64,000 bases of DNA from a bacterium. Lineage in GTDB: Bacteria; RUG730; JAAEPJ01. The DNA is taken from the NCBI GenBank assembly GCA_024222485.1, contig JAAEPJ010000141.1:62001-126000 (forward strand), given 5' to 3'. The position numbers were made by a program, and so were the translations under genes. Positions 32,505 through 45,100 of the stretch are shown piece by piece (the first letter of the stretch is position 1; the number at the start of each line of letters is the position of its first letter). The notes beneath the pieces were generated by a model. That model was not told the DNA's origin, did no database searches, and worked only from the letters and a program-made list of their open reading frames with translations.

Positions 32505-33968
32505 ATGCAAGTATATTTAGCAGGATATAATGTTGATTTAGATTTGTTGAATGAATTAAAAAAACAAAATCCGGGATTTGCAGATAAGTTGACTCCGGAG
32601 ACAATATCTGCAGCCTATGCTAGGATTAGTCGTGATCCTCGACCAATCAATAAGCTGCGTGAGGTTTCCCGAAATGAAGTGGAGAAAGCAAAAAAATCTA
32701 ATTCAATGATTATCTTTGAGATGGGGCATTCATCAATTGCCGAGCATGTAGTTTTTAATTTTGATATTGTTGGGTTATCAAGGCTGGCTATCGAAGAGTT
32801 AGAGCATTTTAGGTTAGCGTCTTATACTGAAAAATCACAAAGATATATTACTTTAACGGATGATTTTATTGTTCCTACTTTGTTTGATGAAAAAGATAAA
32901 ATAAGGTTTGAACAAATGATAAACCAACAAAATTTACTTTATCATGAGATGTTTGACAAACTAAAAGTAGCTGTTTTTGCAAAAAATAAAGAGCTTGCCG
33001 CGGATCCTAAGAATCATCGTACATTAGAAGGATGGGTAAAAGAAGATGCTAGATATGTAACTTCTTTGGCTACAGAAGGGCAGCTTGGTTTAACGGTCAA
33101 TGCACGCACACTGGAATTAATGATCCAGCGATTTGCTGCAAGTAAGTTAGCCGAAGTATCTCAGCTTGGCCAAACGATGTATGAGCAGGTTAAAAATGTG
33201 GCACCATCAGTTGTAAAGTATCCGGATTCAACCGCTTATAATTTAAATAGCTATGCCAATATATCTGGAGCCTGTAATTCATTTGATTGTCATCTGGGAG
33301 GTGAGTCGACATCTGTTAATAATGAGGTCGTTTTGCTTGATCATACTGTCGATCTTGATGATAAAGTTTTGGCCGCTGTTTTGCATACAACCTCTAATCT
33401 AAGTTATGTAGAAATTTTAGCGAAAGTTAAAATATTGAACGACAAAGAGAAACAAACTATTTTGAAAAAAGGATTTAAAGATATTAAGCTTTATAACTCT
33501 ATGTTGCGCGAGTTTGAGTTTGTTGACTTCACTTTTGAGCTGAATATTTCAGCCGCTTGTTTTGGCCAACTGAAAAGACACCGGCTCTGTTCAATGATAA
33601 GTCAGCCATATGATTTAAATTGTGGTTTAAAAATTCCTCAAGTGATTAAAGAGATTGGTTACTTAGATAAATTTATGGATATTGCCAAGCAAACGAAAGA
33701 AATTTATCGTTATTTAAAAGAAAAGTATGGAAATTCTAGTGCTGAGTATATTTTATTGAATGCACATAGACGAAGAGTATTGATTAAAATTAATGCGAGA
33801 GAGCTTTATCATTTGTCTCGTTTAAGAGAAGATGTGCATGCACAGTGGGATATTAGAGAAGTGACGGTGCAGATGGTAGAGCAAGCAAAAAAAGTGGCGC
33901 CTTTGACCTTATTTTTAATAGGTGGCAAGGATAGATTTCAAGAAATTTATAATAAGGTTTATTCGTAG
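32505..33968 (+). CDS. thyX: double-length flavin-dependent thymidylate synthase
   Basis: ThyX makes dTMP from dUMP using FAD, NADPH and methylene-tetrahydrofolate, and is normally about 220-250 residues. This protein has 487 and contains two ThyX-like halves. The first keeps GHSSIAEHVVF (74-84) and SQRY (111-114), but its RHRxxS site reads EHFRLAS (100-106). The second has an intact RHRLCS (358-363) and NARELYHLSRLR (430-441) with AQWDIR (446-451), but its region after RHRxxS lacks SxRY. The functional residues therefore look divided between the halves. Single-subunit ThyX is a homotetramer with shared active sites, so a tandem form is structurally plausible. It sits 55 bases after gyrA. Confidence 0.88.
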   Translation: MQVYLAGYNVDLDLLNELKKQNPGFADKLTPETISAAYARISRDPRPINKLREVSRNEVEKAKKSNSMIIFEMGHSSIAEHVVFNFDIVGLSRLAIEELEHFRLASYTEKSQRYITLTDDFIVPTLFDEKDKIRFEQMINQQNLLYHEMFDKLKVAVFAKNKELAADPKNHRTLEGWVKEDARYVTSLATEGQLGLTVNARTLELMIQRFAASKLAEVSQLGQTMYEQVKNVAPSVVKYPDSTAYNLNSYANISGACNSFDCHLGGESTSVNNEVVLLDHTVDLDDKVLAAVLHTTSNLSYVEILAKVKILNDKEKQTILKKGFKDIKLYNSMLREFEFVDFTFELNISAACFGQLKRHRLCSMISQPYDLNCGLKIPQVIKEIGYLDKFMDIAKQTKEIYRYLKEKYGNSSAEYILLNAHRRRVLIKINARELYHLSRLREDVHAQWDIREVTVQMVEQAKKVAPLTLFLIGGKDRFQEIYNKVYS

Positions 33969-34004
33969 TTAAGCGAAGCTTATTGCGATAAAAAGGGTTT
34001 TTAG

Positions 34005-35267
34005 ATGCTGGATATCAAACTTATTCGTGAAGATAAAAATAATATAATTGAGCGATTAAATCGTAGAGGTAGAGACTTTACTGATGTTATTGATCGCATC
34101 ATCAAAAAGGATCAAGATCGTCGCTTAATTTTAATAGAGCTTGAAGGGAAAAAACAACAGCTTAATTCTTCTTCAAAAGAAATTGGCATTTTAAAGCAGG
34201 AAGGGGAAGAGGAAAAAGCGGATATTTTAAAGCAGAATCTTAAGCAGTTATCAGAAGAAATTAAAGAAGAAGATAAGAATATTACGGAGATTGATCAAAG
34301 CCTTAAATTTTTATTGTTAAGTATTCCTAATGCCTTACTTCTTGATGTGCCTTTGGGGAAATCTGCAGAAGATAATACAATAATCAAAGTAGTTGGGGAG
34401 GCAAAGCTTTTTGATTTTAAGCCTAAAGACCATGTTGATTTAGGGGAAGCACTTGGGTATTTGGATTTTGACCGTGCGGGAAAGATTGCGGGCTCTCGGT
34501 TTCCGCTGCTGATGGGGGAAGGCGCTAAACTTGAGCGGGCTTTAATAAACTTGATGCTTGATCTCCAAGCGGTCAATGGTTATACTGAAGTTGTGCCGCC
34601 ATTTTTAGCCAACCAAGCAAGCTTAACAGGGACAGGACAATTACCTAAATTTGAAGAAGATCTTTTTAAGTGCCGTGATGATGAATATTATTTGATCCCT
34701 ACCGCTGAAGTTCCTTTGACCAACATTCATAGGAATGAATTTATTAAAGCAGAGGATTTACCACTCAAATATACGGCTTATACCCCTTGTTTCCGTCGGG
34801 AAGCAGGTTCTTATGGTAAAGATACGCGTGGGCTCATTAGGAATCATCAGTTTAATAAAGTTGAAATAGTAAAACTTGTTAAACCGCAAAATGCCGAAAA
34901 AGAGCTGGAAAGTTTGTTGCGTGATGCAAGCATGGTTCTGGATGCTTTAGAGTTGCCATATAGGGTTGTTAAGCTTTGTGGTGGGGATACAGGTTTCTCT
35001 GCTGCTAAAACTTATGATCTTGAAGTATGGATGCCTAGCTCAGAATCCTACCGTGAAATTTCATCTTGTAGTCTTTTTACGGATTTTCAAGCGAGAAGAT
35101 TAAATATAAAATACAAAGATGAAAATAAAAAAACAAATTTTATTTATACTTTAAATGGATCTGGTCTTGCTGTAGGCAGAACCTTTGCTGCCGTCTTGGA
35201 AAACTTTCAAAATGCGGCTGGAAAATTAATTTTACCAGAAATTTTACAAAAATATTTGAAAAACTAA
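34005..35267 (+). CDS. serS: seryl-tRNA synthetase
   Basis: This 420-residue class IIa synthetase has the expected layout. The N-terminal long antiparallel coiled coil (about residues 25-105) contacts the tRNA-Ser variable arm. The catalytic domain contains TGTGQLPKFEEDLF, IPTAEVPLTN, FRREAGSYGKDTRGLIRNHQFNKVE (motif 2 region) and NGSGLAVGRTFAAVLEN (motif 3). AAAAGGG precedes the ATG. It closes the plus-strand housekeeping run that begins with the DUF721 gene. Confidence 0.97.
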   Translation: MLDIKLIREDKNNIIERLNRRGRDFTDVIDRIIKKDQDRRLILIELEGKKQQLNSSSKEIGILKQEGEEEKADILKQNLKQLSEEIKEEDKNITEIDQSLKFLLLSIPNALLLDVPLGKSAEDNTIIKVVGEAKLFDFKPKDHVDLGEALGYLDFDRAGKIAGSRFPLLMGEGAKLERALINLMLDLQAVNGYTEVVPPFLANQASLTGTGQLPKFEEDLFKCRDDEYYLIPTAEVPLTNIHRNEFIKAEDLPLKYTAYTPCFRREAGSYGKDTRGLIRNHQFNKVEIVKLVKPQNAEKELESLLRDASMVLDALELPYRVVKLCGGDTGFSAAKTYDLEVWMPSSESYREISSCSLFTDFQARRLNIKYKDENKKTNFIYTLNGSGLAVGRTFAAVLENFQNAAGKLILPEILQKYLKN

Positions 35268-35268
35268 C

Positions 35269-35297
35269 TTGACTTTTTAAAGTTTACAGGATATTAA
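35269..35297 (+). promoter_or_regulatory. sigma-70-type promoter of the surface-apparatus operon
   Basis: TTGACT (35269-35274, five of six consensus bases) and TATTAA (35292-35297, four of six) are spaced by exactly 17 bases. The start would fall near 35304, about 75 bases before the next gene. It lies right after the serS stop and is the best-formed promoter I found. It would serve the 35379-56000 gene series. Confidence 0.5.
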
Positions 35298-35378
35298 TAT
35301 AGTAAATTACTTTAAGAATAAGACATAAAGAACAAAACGAAAATAATTAAGTATCTAGTCTGAAAAAAGGGGGGATAT

Positions 35379-36116
35379 ATGACATTAAAGAGAAAATGGT
35401 TTATTTTTTTTCTCGGCATTTTTGTTTTTTCATTGAACTCCAGTCTTTTTGCTGTTGCTAAGCCAACGATCATCTCAACTAATATCAAATCTTTAGCCCC
35501 TGGAGATACGGATGTTACCCTTACTTTTACGACTAATCAACCTTTACCGCAAGAATCTAATAACCCAAACCTCTATTCTCGAGTTGTCATTGATAGTACG
35601 GCTATTACAGTGACAAAAAATCTTTACGGCAATAATATTGTTTTTAGTTGTATTGTCAAGATTGCTCCGAATGCTCTACCTGAGAAAGATATTGATGTCG
35701 AAATTTATAGTTATGATAGAGAGGGGAATGAAACAATTTTTCAAGGGAAAGGTTTGTTAGAAATTTATGAACCTTTAGAAACCTCTATTGAGGAAGTTAT
35801 CGTACGCACCTTTGATGGTCGGGTTAAGGCTGGGGAAGCAGCTTCGGTTTTGATTAAAGGGAAGAATATTGATACAGGGAAGGTTAAAGTATTGTTAATG
35901 TGGTCAGGCCTTAGACCATATATGGTCGAATCTAAAACCGGTAAAGAATTGACTTTCAGGATGTCAGCGGAGGATACCGCGAAGCTTAAGCCAGCCGACT
36001 ATGAATTATATCTTTATAGCGGTAATGGTGTGAAAGCGGAGACTAAAATAACGGTTATGGAAGCGGATGCAAAAATAGAAATTGGAAAGTCAAAGGATCA
36101 AGCAGCAGTTGTTTAG
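35379..36116 (+). CDS. secreted protein with two IPT/TIG-like Ig modules
   Basis: This 245-residue protein has a clear signal peptide (KRKWFIFFLGIFVFSLNSSLFA). Two immunoglobulin-like beta modules follow, about 28-125 and 130-230. The second, starting IEEVIVRTFDGRVKAGEAASVLIKGKNI, has the turn pattern of IPT/TIG domains and resembles the modules of the giant protein downstream. A G-rich ribosome site (AAGGGGGG) precedes the ATG. The gene lies 64 bases before the giant gene and is probably its operon partner, perhaps an accessory subunit of the same surface structure; that role is inferred. Confidence 0.65.
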   Translation: MTLKRKWFIFFLGIFVFSLNSSLFAVAKPTIISTNIKSLAPGDTDVTLTFTTNQPLPQESNNPNLYSRVVIDSTAITVTKNLYGNNIVFSCIVKIAPNALPEKDIDVEIYSYDREGNETIFQGKGLLEIYEPLETSIEEVIVRTFDGRVKAGEAASVLIKGKNIDTGKVKVLLMWSGLRPYMVESKTGKELTFRMSAEDTAKLKPADYELYLYSGNGVKAETKITVMEADAKIEIGKSKDQAAVV

Positions 36117-36180
36117 AGATAAATGTGATCTATCTAAATATTAAAAAAATGATTGATGAATCAATCAAGAGGTATTGGGT

Positions 36181-39100
36181 ATGATAGGGATCTTGTTGAA
36201 ACGATTTAGCTTTTTTTTATTTTTTATTCTGTTAACAGTGGGGTTATCTGTACATGCTTCTTTGGTTGATTTTACAATAAATGATGATTTTACTGTCGTT
36301 CCTGCAGAGATTTTTCAAGGGGCAGGGGATGTTACGATTACGGTTGTGACAGAGGGGGCTATGGCGATGCCGGATAAACCTTCTGGATCCGAAATAGGTG
36401 GTCCCTATTTTACGGTAGAGGGGTTAAGGATTGATGGTGATGTCATATGTGTTAATCCGTATACATTAACAGCGACATTTAAAGTTGATGAGAAACAAGC
36501 TATTGGTGACCGTACAGTTACGGTTTTGGCTGGAACACATTCATCAGGTCAGGATGGCATACATACTTCGGATATAGCCGTTTTGAAGGCCACAGAAGTA
36601 AGTAAACTTAAGATTGTTCCACCTCCTAAGATATTTGGGTGTCATCCTGCTGAAACATATCGGCAAAACCCTAAAGATATTGAAGTTTATGGGAGAGGAT
36701 TTGAAGACAAAGGGAGCTCCGCTACTTTTTTTATTAATGGTATTAAGGTTTCTACTGGCAAAGCTACAAATTCTACTGAGTTTACTTTTTCGAGTGATCT
36801 CACCAAAGTTACTCCTTCAGAAGTAGGAAATCCTCATCCCATTTCAATCCTTGACACAAGTGATGTTGAGATTTTTGCTGATAATGACCTTTTTATTTTG
36901 CATTCCACTCCCACGATTCATTCTGTAAATTCTTCTCTTTTCCGTGGTCAACAATCAGCTACCGTGGATATTCATGGTATAGGCTTTGAGCCTACGAGTC
37001 AGGTTTTTATTACGACTAGTACTGATTATTCTTTTAAAGATTCCAATATAAAAGTGGATGCTATTTCACCTGCAACAAATTTTATTGGTATTAGAGCTAC
37101 CATCAGTGTGAATAAGTCCGTAGATCTAGATCCAAGCGGAGATCGTTTTCTTTGGGTCGTTAATCCTGATGTAATATCGGGACATATAAATAGGAGTTCT
37201 TTTCCAATTGAAAATTTTGTAAAAGAAGCTTATATCCCTGAGGTTGATAAGCAAACTTCAACGACAACCGTTACTCAAGGTGATTCTGTGGTGATTTATT
37301 TGTACATAACATCCAACACTATTACATGGTTTGAGGTAGGATCAACAATTGAGATCCCAGGTGAGGGGCTTGATCCAATTAGTATAGCTGCAGCTGCGGA
37401 TGCTACACATATGATTGATGGTAATAATGATTTAGTAAATAAGTTGGCTGTGTATCTGAATGTTTCTGAGGATGCTCAAGTAGGAACGCGAGTATTAAGC
37501 GTTAAAAATCCTACCTATGGGACAGACGCTTCTTATGAGTTGACCATCAGCAGTTCTCGCAGAGTAAATTTAGGAACTGCAGAGCTAACAGTCGATGGTG
37601 ATTTTTATGTAGGCGAAGCTTCCACGGTAACCATAACCTGTCCAACAACAGCAGCGTTTGAAGAAGACGCAACGGTGATGATTAGTAATATTTCTGAAGA
37701 GGATATTATTACAACATTTATTTCTTCTAGGACACTTTGGTGTTATGTTTCTGTGCCAACGGATATGATGCTTGGACAGCAGACAATAACCGTAACAAAT
37801 GAAGTGAGCGAGAATCTTAGTGTTAGTAAGACAAAGTTTATTATTATTGAAGAGTCTCCTTATGTTACTTTCCAAATTGAAGAAGTAGATTTTTCTTCAA
37901 ATACTGCAACCTTTTATCAGGGAAAAAGAACCACGGCAACTATTATTTGTTCTGGTAATATTGAAGAGGAAGCGGTGGTTTCTTTTAGCCCAGGGATCAG
38001 TCTTGTAGCAGGTAGCGTTGTCAAGCTTCATGAACTTAAGTTTATGATTACTTTTAGCACGGAGGTTGGTGGTATTGATAATGATGCTTCCTATGAAATT
38101 ACTACAGATTCTTTTATTTTAAAACAAGTCGGTAAGAATGATGTCGAAATTTCCAGAAATCAAAGTTTAGAAGATATCGTAACAGCTATTAATATTGAGC
38201 ATGGCTGGTCAGCTTCTATTGAATTTGGGGAAGAGGTAGATGGTCGTTATTTATTCCGGCAAGCAGCAGTTGATGTTAAAAACTCTACGGATACCTATAT
38301 TAGTTCTGCATTATGGTTTTTAATGGATGTCGCAAAAATAGATAATTTAGGGGAGCAATACCTGACAATCAATAACTCCTCATATATAGATGCTTCATTC
38401 TCTGTGCCGGTTATTGTGGCAGTAAGCGAGGCATCAAATCCTACGATTACTTCTATAGCTTATTCTTCAACGACCACAGACTCATCAGTTATACTCTATA
38501 AGGGCGAGACAAGAGAGATCTTTATCAAAGGCATAGGATTTCAGAGCAATTCAGTTTTTAGTACATTAAATGCTAATATTATAATTAATACAGAGACAAC
38601 ACAGGTTTTATCTAGTACTGAAGCACTTCTTTCCATCACTGTCGGAAATATAGAGGATTTGGAAGATACTACTTATTCATTAACAGTCACAAATGAAGAA
38701 TTTGATGCTTCATTTACGCTGCAAGGGGCTATTGAGATTAATACTAAGCATGTAGTATTAGATGTTTTTCCTACTATGTTATCCCCAGGTACAACAGAAT
38801 ATTTTAAGATTAATGGTACAGATTTTAATCTAGATAATGAGTTTTATATTCTGATTGATGGACAGGAAGTATTTACAGATACAACAATAATAAATGCGGA
38901 TGACTATATTGTTTTTATCACTAGTGAGTGTAATTCTAGGGTTCAGGTTTCTTGTGAGGTTCAAGTGGGAAGAGGGGTTCCTAATGGAATGCATGATGTC
39001 AGTTTATATTTTGTGGATAATCAATCAACAGCTACGAAAAATGGCGCTTTCAAGGTTCCTCTTCGGCCAGAAATTACATCAATTCCTACAACTGTGAGTC

Positions 39101-42100
39101 AAGGAGAGATGAATAAAGAAGTCACAATCTTAGGTAAAAACTTTGAAGCCGGTGCAACTGTTACAGTCGGGGGTTCAGGTGTTACTCCTTCTTCATTCTC
39201 TGTGACTTCTACCAATCTTATGACATTCCTCTGTGACTTAACATCGGATGCTGAAAAAACAGATCGGCAGGTTGCTGTTATTAACCGATCAGGACAGTTT
39301 AGTACTGGAACCCTAAAGGTCATTGCTCCACCTATTATAAAAGAAGACGGAGTTAATCCTTCTAGTGTAATGAAAGGTACAACTAGATACCTTGAAATTA
39401 CAGGTCAAAACTTTAATAAAGATTTTGATATTATTTTTAGTGGCACAACAACTTATCAAAGTGAGGGGGATACTTCGATAGAAGAGTCAATCCATATTAT
39501 TAGTGTTAATTATACGGGGGGAACACATTTATCTGCAGAGGTGTATATTGGAAAGAGTGTTTTGAGTGGTGCGCATGATATCGAAGTTATTAATTATGAG
39601 GATGATTCTAAGCAGAATAAGCAATCACAGGGTATCGGTTCAGGTGTTCTTAAGGTCAGAACTCCACTTTCAATTTCTAATGATATTGTGACTATCCCTG
39701 CTGGGTATGAGGGGAAGTTTATCATTCTTACTGGTGAAGGTTTTGATAAGGAGATGGAGATAGAGTTCAGCGGTGCTCTTACAGATATTGAGATTCCCCT
39801 TGGTAAGTTTATTAACTCCCAAGAATATGAGCTTACCTTAGATGTTGATTCAGAGGCTAATTTAGGAGAAAGGACTATTACTCTTAGATTAGGAGATGAT
39901 TCTGCAAGTAAGAAAATAATAGAAATTATTCAGCCATTAGCTATTAAAGAAATTACTCCTGAAAATATTCCCATCGGTTTAAGGTTTGCCTCCATGCATA
40001 TTAATGCAGAAGCTTTAGATTTAGATATTACCACCACTACTGTTATTTTTAATAAAGGGCTTGTGGATCAATTTCCTGTTACAGGGATTGATCCTGATGG
40101 ACAAGTAGAAATTATTGGTGGTGGGATTGAGAACCTTGTTATTGATTCTGATACATATAATTCAGGGTTTATGACTCTCTATTTTTCTGTATATTCTACA
40201 GCAACTGCAGGCTCTCGCGATCTTCTTATTACGAATCAAGATCAAGAAAATATCATTGAAGAAAAAAGTGGCGTTACTATAATAGAGGGGGTAGAAATAA
40301 GTGTTTTTACTCCTAGCCAATATCAACCTACATCTGAGTTTACTCCTTTTAAAATTTTAGGCTCAGGTTTTGATTCACAGTATAAAGTTGGTTCGAGTAC
40401 TATAACCTTTACGAATAATGATGATATAAATTTTAGTATAACTCACGATGATGATGATGAGATTCAAGGAACATTTACCTGGGCGGGGTCAACGGATACA
40501 ATTCTTAGTAATAGGTTTATTGATATTACAGTAGAAAATGCTGATGGGACAATAGGGAAACTCGAAGATGCTCTTTACTTATTAGAAGAGCTAAAGATTA
40601 TTCAAGAGTTGACAACACCAACAACGATTCCTATTAATGCCAAGAATTATTCTATGACGATTAAAGGTAAAGGGTTCATCGATGGCATAGATGTTTCATT
40701 TGATATTGCTGGGAATGAGGAACTCGTGACGATAAATGAAATTGAATTCGTTGATTCAAGTGAAATTATTATTAATTTTGATACAGATTCGAGTATTGTG
40801 CCTGGGTCTAGTGGTGCAATTATTTTAGAGAATCCAAATGGATCTAAAGAAGATCCTCCTTTAGATGATTTTATCATGTTTCAAAATTTGCCAACGATTT
40901 ATTCGATAGATCCGGGCTTTGTCAGAGTTGGTGGAGAGAAAGATGTAACTATTACAGGTATTAATTTTGACTTAATACACTCGACAGGTATTACCATTAG
41001 TAATGGTTTATCTCTCTTGATAACATCACCTATAACTCCTACAGAAATTCAAGGGACAATCATTGCCTCACAATCTTCTTATGCTGGGGATGTAAGCATT
41101 TATCTTTCTACGGTTGCTGTGGATAACATTCAGAGTATATCAGAAGGTTTATTTGAGGTCTTGCCTGAGCCTACTGTCGATGAAGTTCATCCAAGTACCT
41201 TATATGCGAATAAGATGGTGCAGTTTCATATTTATGGAGAAGGGTTTGACTCTGATATTGAATTAATTATTCGTGATATCAAAAGTGGAGTAACGACTTA
41301 TGCAACACTGTACTCATCAACAGGTGATTTTAGACGGAGTGATACACGAATTATTGCAGAGGAATTGACTATTTCACAAGAAGGTACTTATAATATTGAA
41401 TTAGTGAATCAAGATGGGAGCAAGATTGTTGTTAGTGAAGGATTGACTGTCTACTCTCAAGTTACAGAGGCTAATATTTCAACCGTTGAGCCACAGTTTG
41501 CTGTTTTAGGGGAAGAAGAGAAAGAATTGACTATTTTTGGAGCTAATTTTTTAGATGGTGTAAAGATTGGCTTTGAAGGTGGGATTTCTGTTACAACATC
41601 TAATGTGAGTTATTCAAGTGCAACAATAGTTATTAATGTTCCTAATGGAGTTATTCCTGGAGTACATAATTTAATTTTTTCAAACCCTAATTCGACTCCT
41701 GCAACTAAAACTTTCTATGTAATAGCTCAGCCAGTTGTAACAGGAATTACACCTTCAACGATTCAACAAGATACGACGGTTGAAGTTACAATAGTAGGTG
41801 AAAAATTTGTTAAAGATGGTGGTGCAGAAGGGGGCAATATTAATTTTAGTATTACAGGAGATGATATTACTGTTTTAGATACCGATGCAACCTTTGTTGC
41901 TTCCGGTCACATTTTTGGTAGAATTTATGTTGGTAAAAACGCTAACGTTGGGCCTCATGATGTTATTGTGAATAATCCATTTTCAACTTATGGGAGTGGT
42001 GGGAACCTCTTGATAATAGAAGCCCCTGTGGCCATTACAACAGTCTCGCCAAATATTACTAGTCAAGGTGAAATGGAAGCTGATATTATTGTTTCTGGAA

Positions 42101-45100
42101 CAGGTTTTGAACCTAATTTAAATGTTGATATTACAGGGATGGGTGTTTCTGTTGAGAATATTAAATATGTAAGCAGTGAGCAGCTAGTTCTCACTATTAA
42201 GGTTGTTGATGGTGCTAAAATTTCTAACAGAGGAATTAAAATTACAAATCCAGATAAGCCACCTGTAACAATTCCAAACAAGCTTCAAGTACTGCCAAAG
42301 GTTATTATTGAAAGGTTAAGCCCAAGTCGTATTGCTAGAGGAATTAGTAGTTTGGAAATGAATATTATAGGGAGTAATTTTCATAGTTCATCTAATTATA
42401 TTACATTAGATGAGTTTAGTTTTGGTAATGGGTTTACAATTTCTAATATTGTCACTCATAGTCAAGAACATATTACCTTTGATTTAAGTGTTGAGGCAGA
42501 TGCTTTTTTAAGCACTTTAGAGCTAAACCTTGAAACAGGAGATGGACTTACAGTTGATAAATCTAATGCTTTGGAAATTATTGATGCAATCGATATTGAT
42601 AACATAGAACCAAGTCAAATTACGCTTTCTTCTTATGGAGTCACAACGGCTACACTAACTATGAATGGTATAGGCTTTATTTCTGAATCTTCTATGCCAA
42701 CCATTGTGTTTTCAGACTCTATTAGTGTTGCTAGCCGTACATTTGAGAGTCCTTCTATTCTAAAAGCTTATATTTCTATTCCTTTAGGATCAACCTTAGG
42801 TAAAAAAGATGTGACTATTACGAATGAAGATAATACTTTTGGTGAGGGAATTGGGCTTATTGAGTTAACTGAAGCGCTTAAGATCAGTACTGCTTCGCCT
42901 TATAGTGTTGCTAAAGGGGTTATTAATGCAGGGATTACCTTAACTGGAGAAGGCTTTAGCTCTAACATTGAGGTAGAAGCCAATGATTCAGATGTGACTA
43001 TAACGCATGAGTATATTAGTAGAGAAGAATTAATGCTTTATGTGACAATTTCAACAGCTCATGTAGCTTCGACTGCAGTTATTACAGTTACAAACCCAGA
43101 TACAAGTATTGATACATTTACTTTGGATTGCTTAGATTTACCAGCTGTTACTTCTATCTCACCGGATAATGTGGGGCAAGGAGCTAAAACTTCAATCATT
43201 TTAACAGGGTTTCATCTTGAAGATGTAACAGAACCTGGGAAGATAGTCTTTACTAATAATGATATTAATGTTTTAGCTATTACTGCTAGCTCTGATAATA
43301 GTTTGACTCTTGATATTAGTGTATCTGAAGCAGCTATTCCTGGATTATTAAACACTTATATAACAGATAGTCATACACTTACAGGTATTTCATATAATGT
43401 ATTTGAAATTATCCCATCACCTGCCGTAAATATTATTTCTCCTACAACTTTAACTCCAGGAACAACCCAAGTGGTGACTTTTATTGGTTCGGGTTTTAAA
43501 GATGGGGTAACAGTTAGTTTTCCTACAGTATCAGAAGACAAGATTTTTATTTCTAGCTATACCTATACAAATTTACAAACATTTTCTTGCCAGATTTATG
43601 CCGTTGAGAAAATTTTACCAGGTTTATATCATATGAAAGTCACTAATACTGATGGTAGTATGGAAGATGTTGATAAGGAGTATACTATTTTAGAAGTTCC
43701 TAAAACACCAATTATTTCTTATATTGTTCCTGAGAAACTTGCTTTTGGTGCCGTTAATCAGGATATTTATATTTATGGGAGTAATTTTTTAGATAATACT
43801 TTAATTGATTTTGGTGCTGATGAAATTACTATTTCCACACAAACGATTTTATCAACTCAAATTAATCTTCAGGTTAATGTTTCTGACTCTGATAGTTCTA
43901 TTGATGGCTATAGCTCAATTAAAATTACGAACCCAATAGGTAATAAAAGTACAACAACTTTTACGATGCTTGAGTTGGTATCAGTTCCAAATATTCAATT
44001 AATGATACCGAGTACTCTCACACAGGGTACAACGATCGAAATGGTGGAATTAACAGGTTCCGGATTTATTGATGATGGCTTAGAAATTACTGTCAGTAAT
44101 AACACAGGTATTAGTATTTCTAATATTAAGGTCGTCGGGCGTTCTAAGATAACTTTTGATGTCTATACGACAACAGCTTCAGTTTTAAATAACCATGATA
44201 TAACTATTTTGACTGCTAATGGTGAGACTCAAGGTGTCGGGATTTTCGATATTGTCCCTCCGCTTTCAATTACTTCCGCTGATTCTGATCAGGTTGCAGC
44301 AGGCTCACAAAATAGAGATGTTTGGATTTATGGGACAGGTTTTGATGAAAGTATTACGAGGGATGATATTGTTTTTGGTGATGGTGGAATTGGAATTGAT
44401 CGGCTTTATTTTATTAAAGACACTACCTTGCGTCTTGTTCTTGATGTTGATGCAACAGCTGTTTTAGGAGATAGAAAAATTACTATTAGTAAGGATAATG
44501 GAGATGTTACAAGTCAAACAGGAGTTTTTGAAGTTATTCCGCCTGTAACAGTGATTTCTATAACCCCTAAAGAAGCAAGTATTGGTATTAAAGATTTACC
44601 TATTACTATTGAGGGAACTGAATTTTCTGAGGGGCTTGATATTTCTTTTACGAATGGTTCTGGCGTAGAGGCTACGACAATAACAGTCGTTAGTGAAAGT
44701 AAAATTACGGCATTCTTGACTATTGAAGATGATGCAGAAGAAGGGTCAAGAAACTTAGTCATTACCAATAGTAATGGAAACTTTGGTTTTAAAGAAGCCG
44801 CGTTTATTGTTGAGGAAACAGTTAAGGTTCAAAGTGTTATTAATGCAGACGGTGGTGCACAATATTTCACACTAGATGGATCTACTACTCAGGTACTTAG
44901 TATTGGCGGGAAAGGATTTAAGGTTTCTAGTGAGGGGATAGAGCCTGAAGTTATTTTTTCTGGATTGGAAGTTTTAGAAGCGACCAATACATTTGTAAGT
45001 AGCAGTAAAATTACTTCTGAAATTACTCTAGATATGACGAGTGTTAATGCGGGAGATTATATTGATGTCAGAGTCAGGAATTATGACGGTACGACTGGAA

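Noticed and set aside
36175-36180. TTG at 36175 as the start of the giant protein
   Set aside because: It lies two bases from AAGAGG; the ATG at 36181 has proper 8-base spacing.
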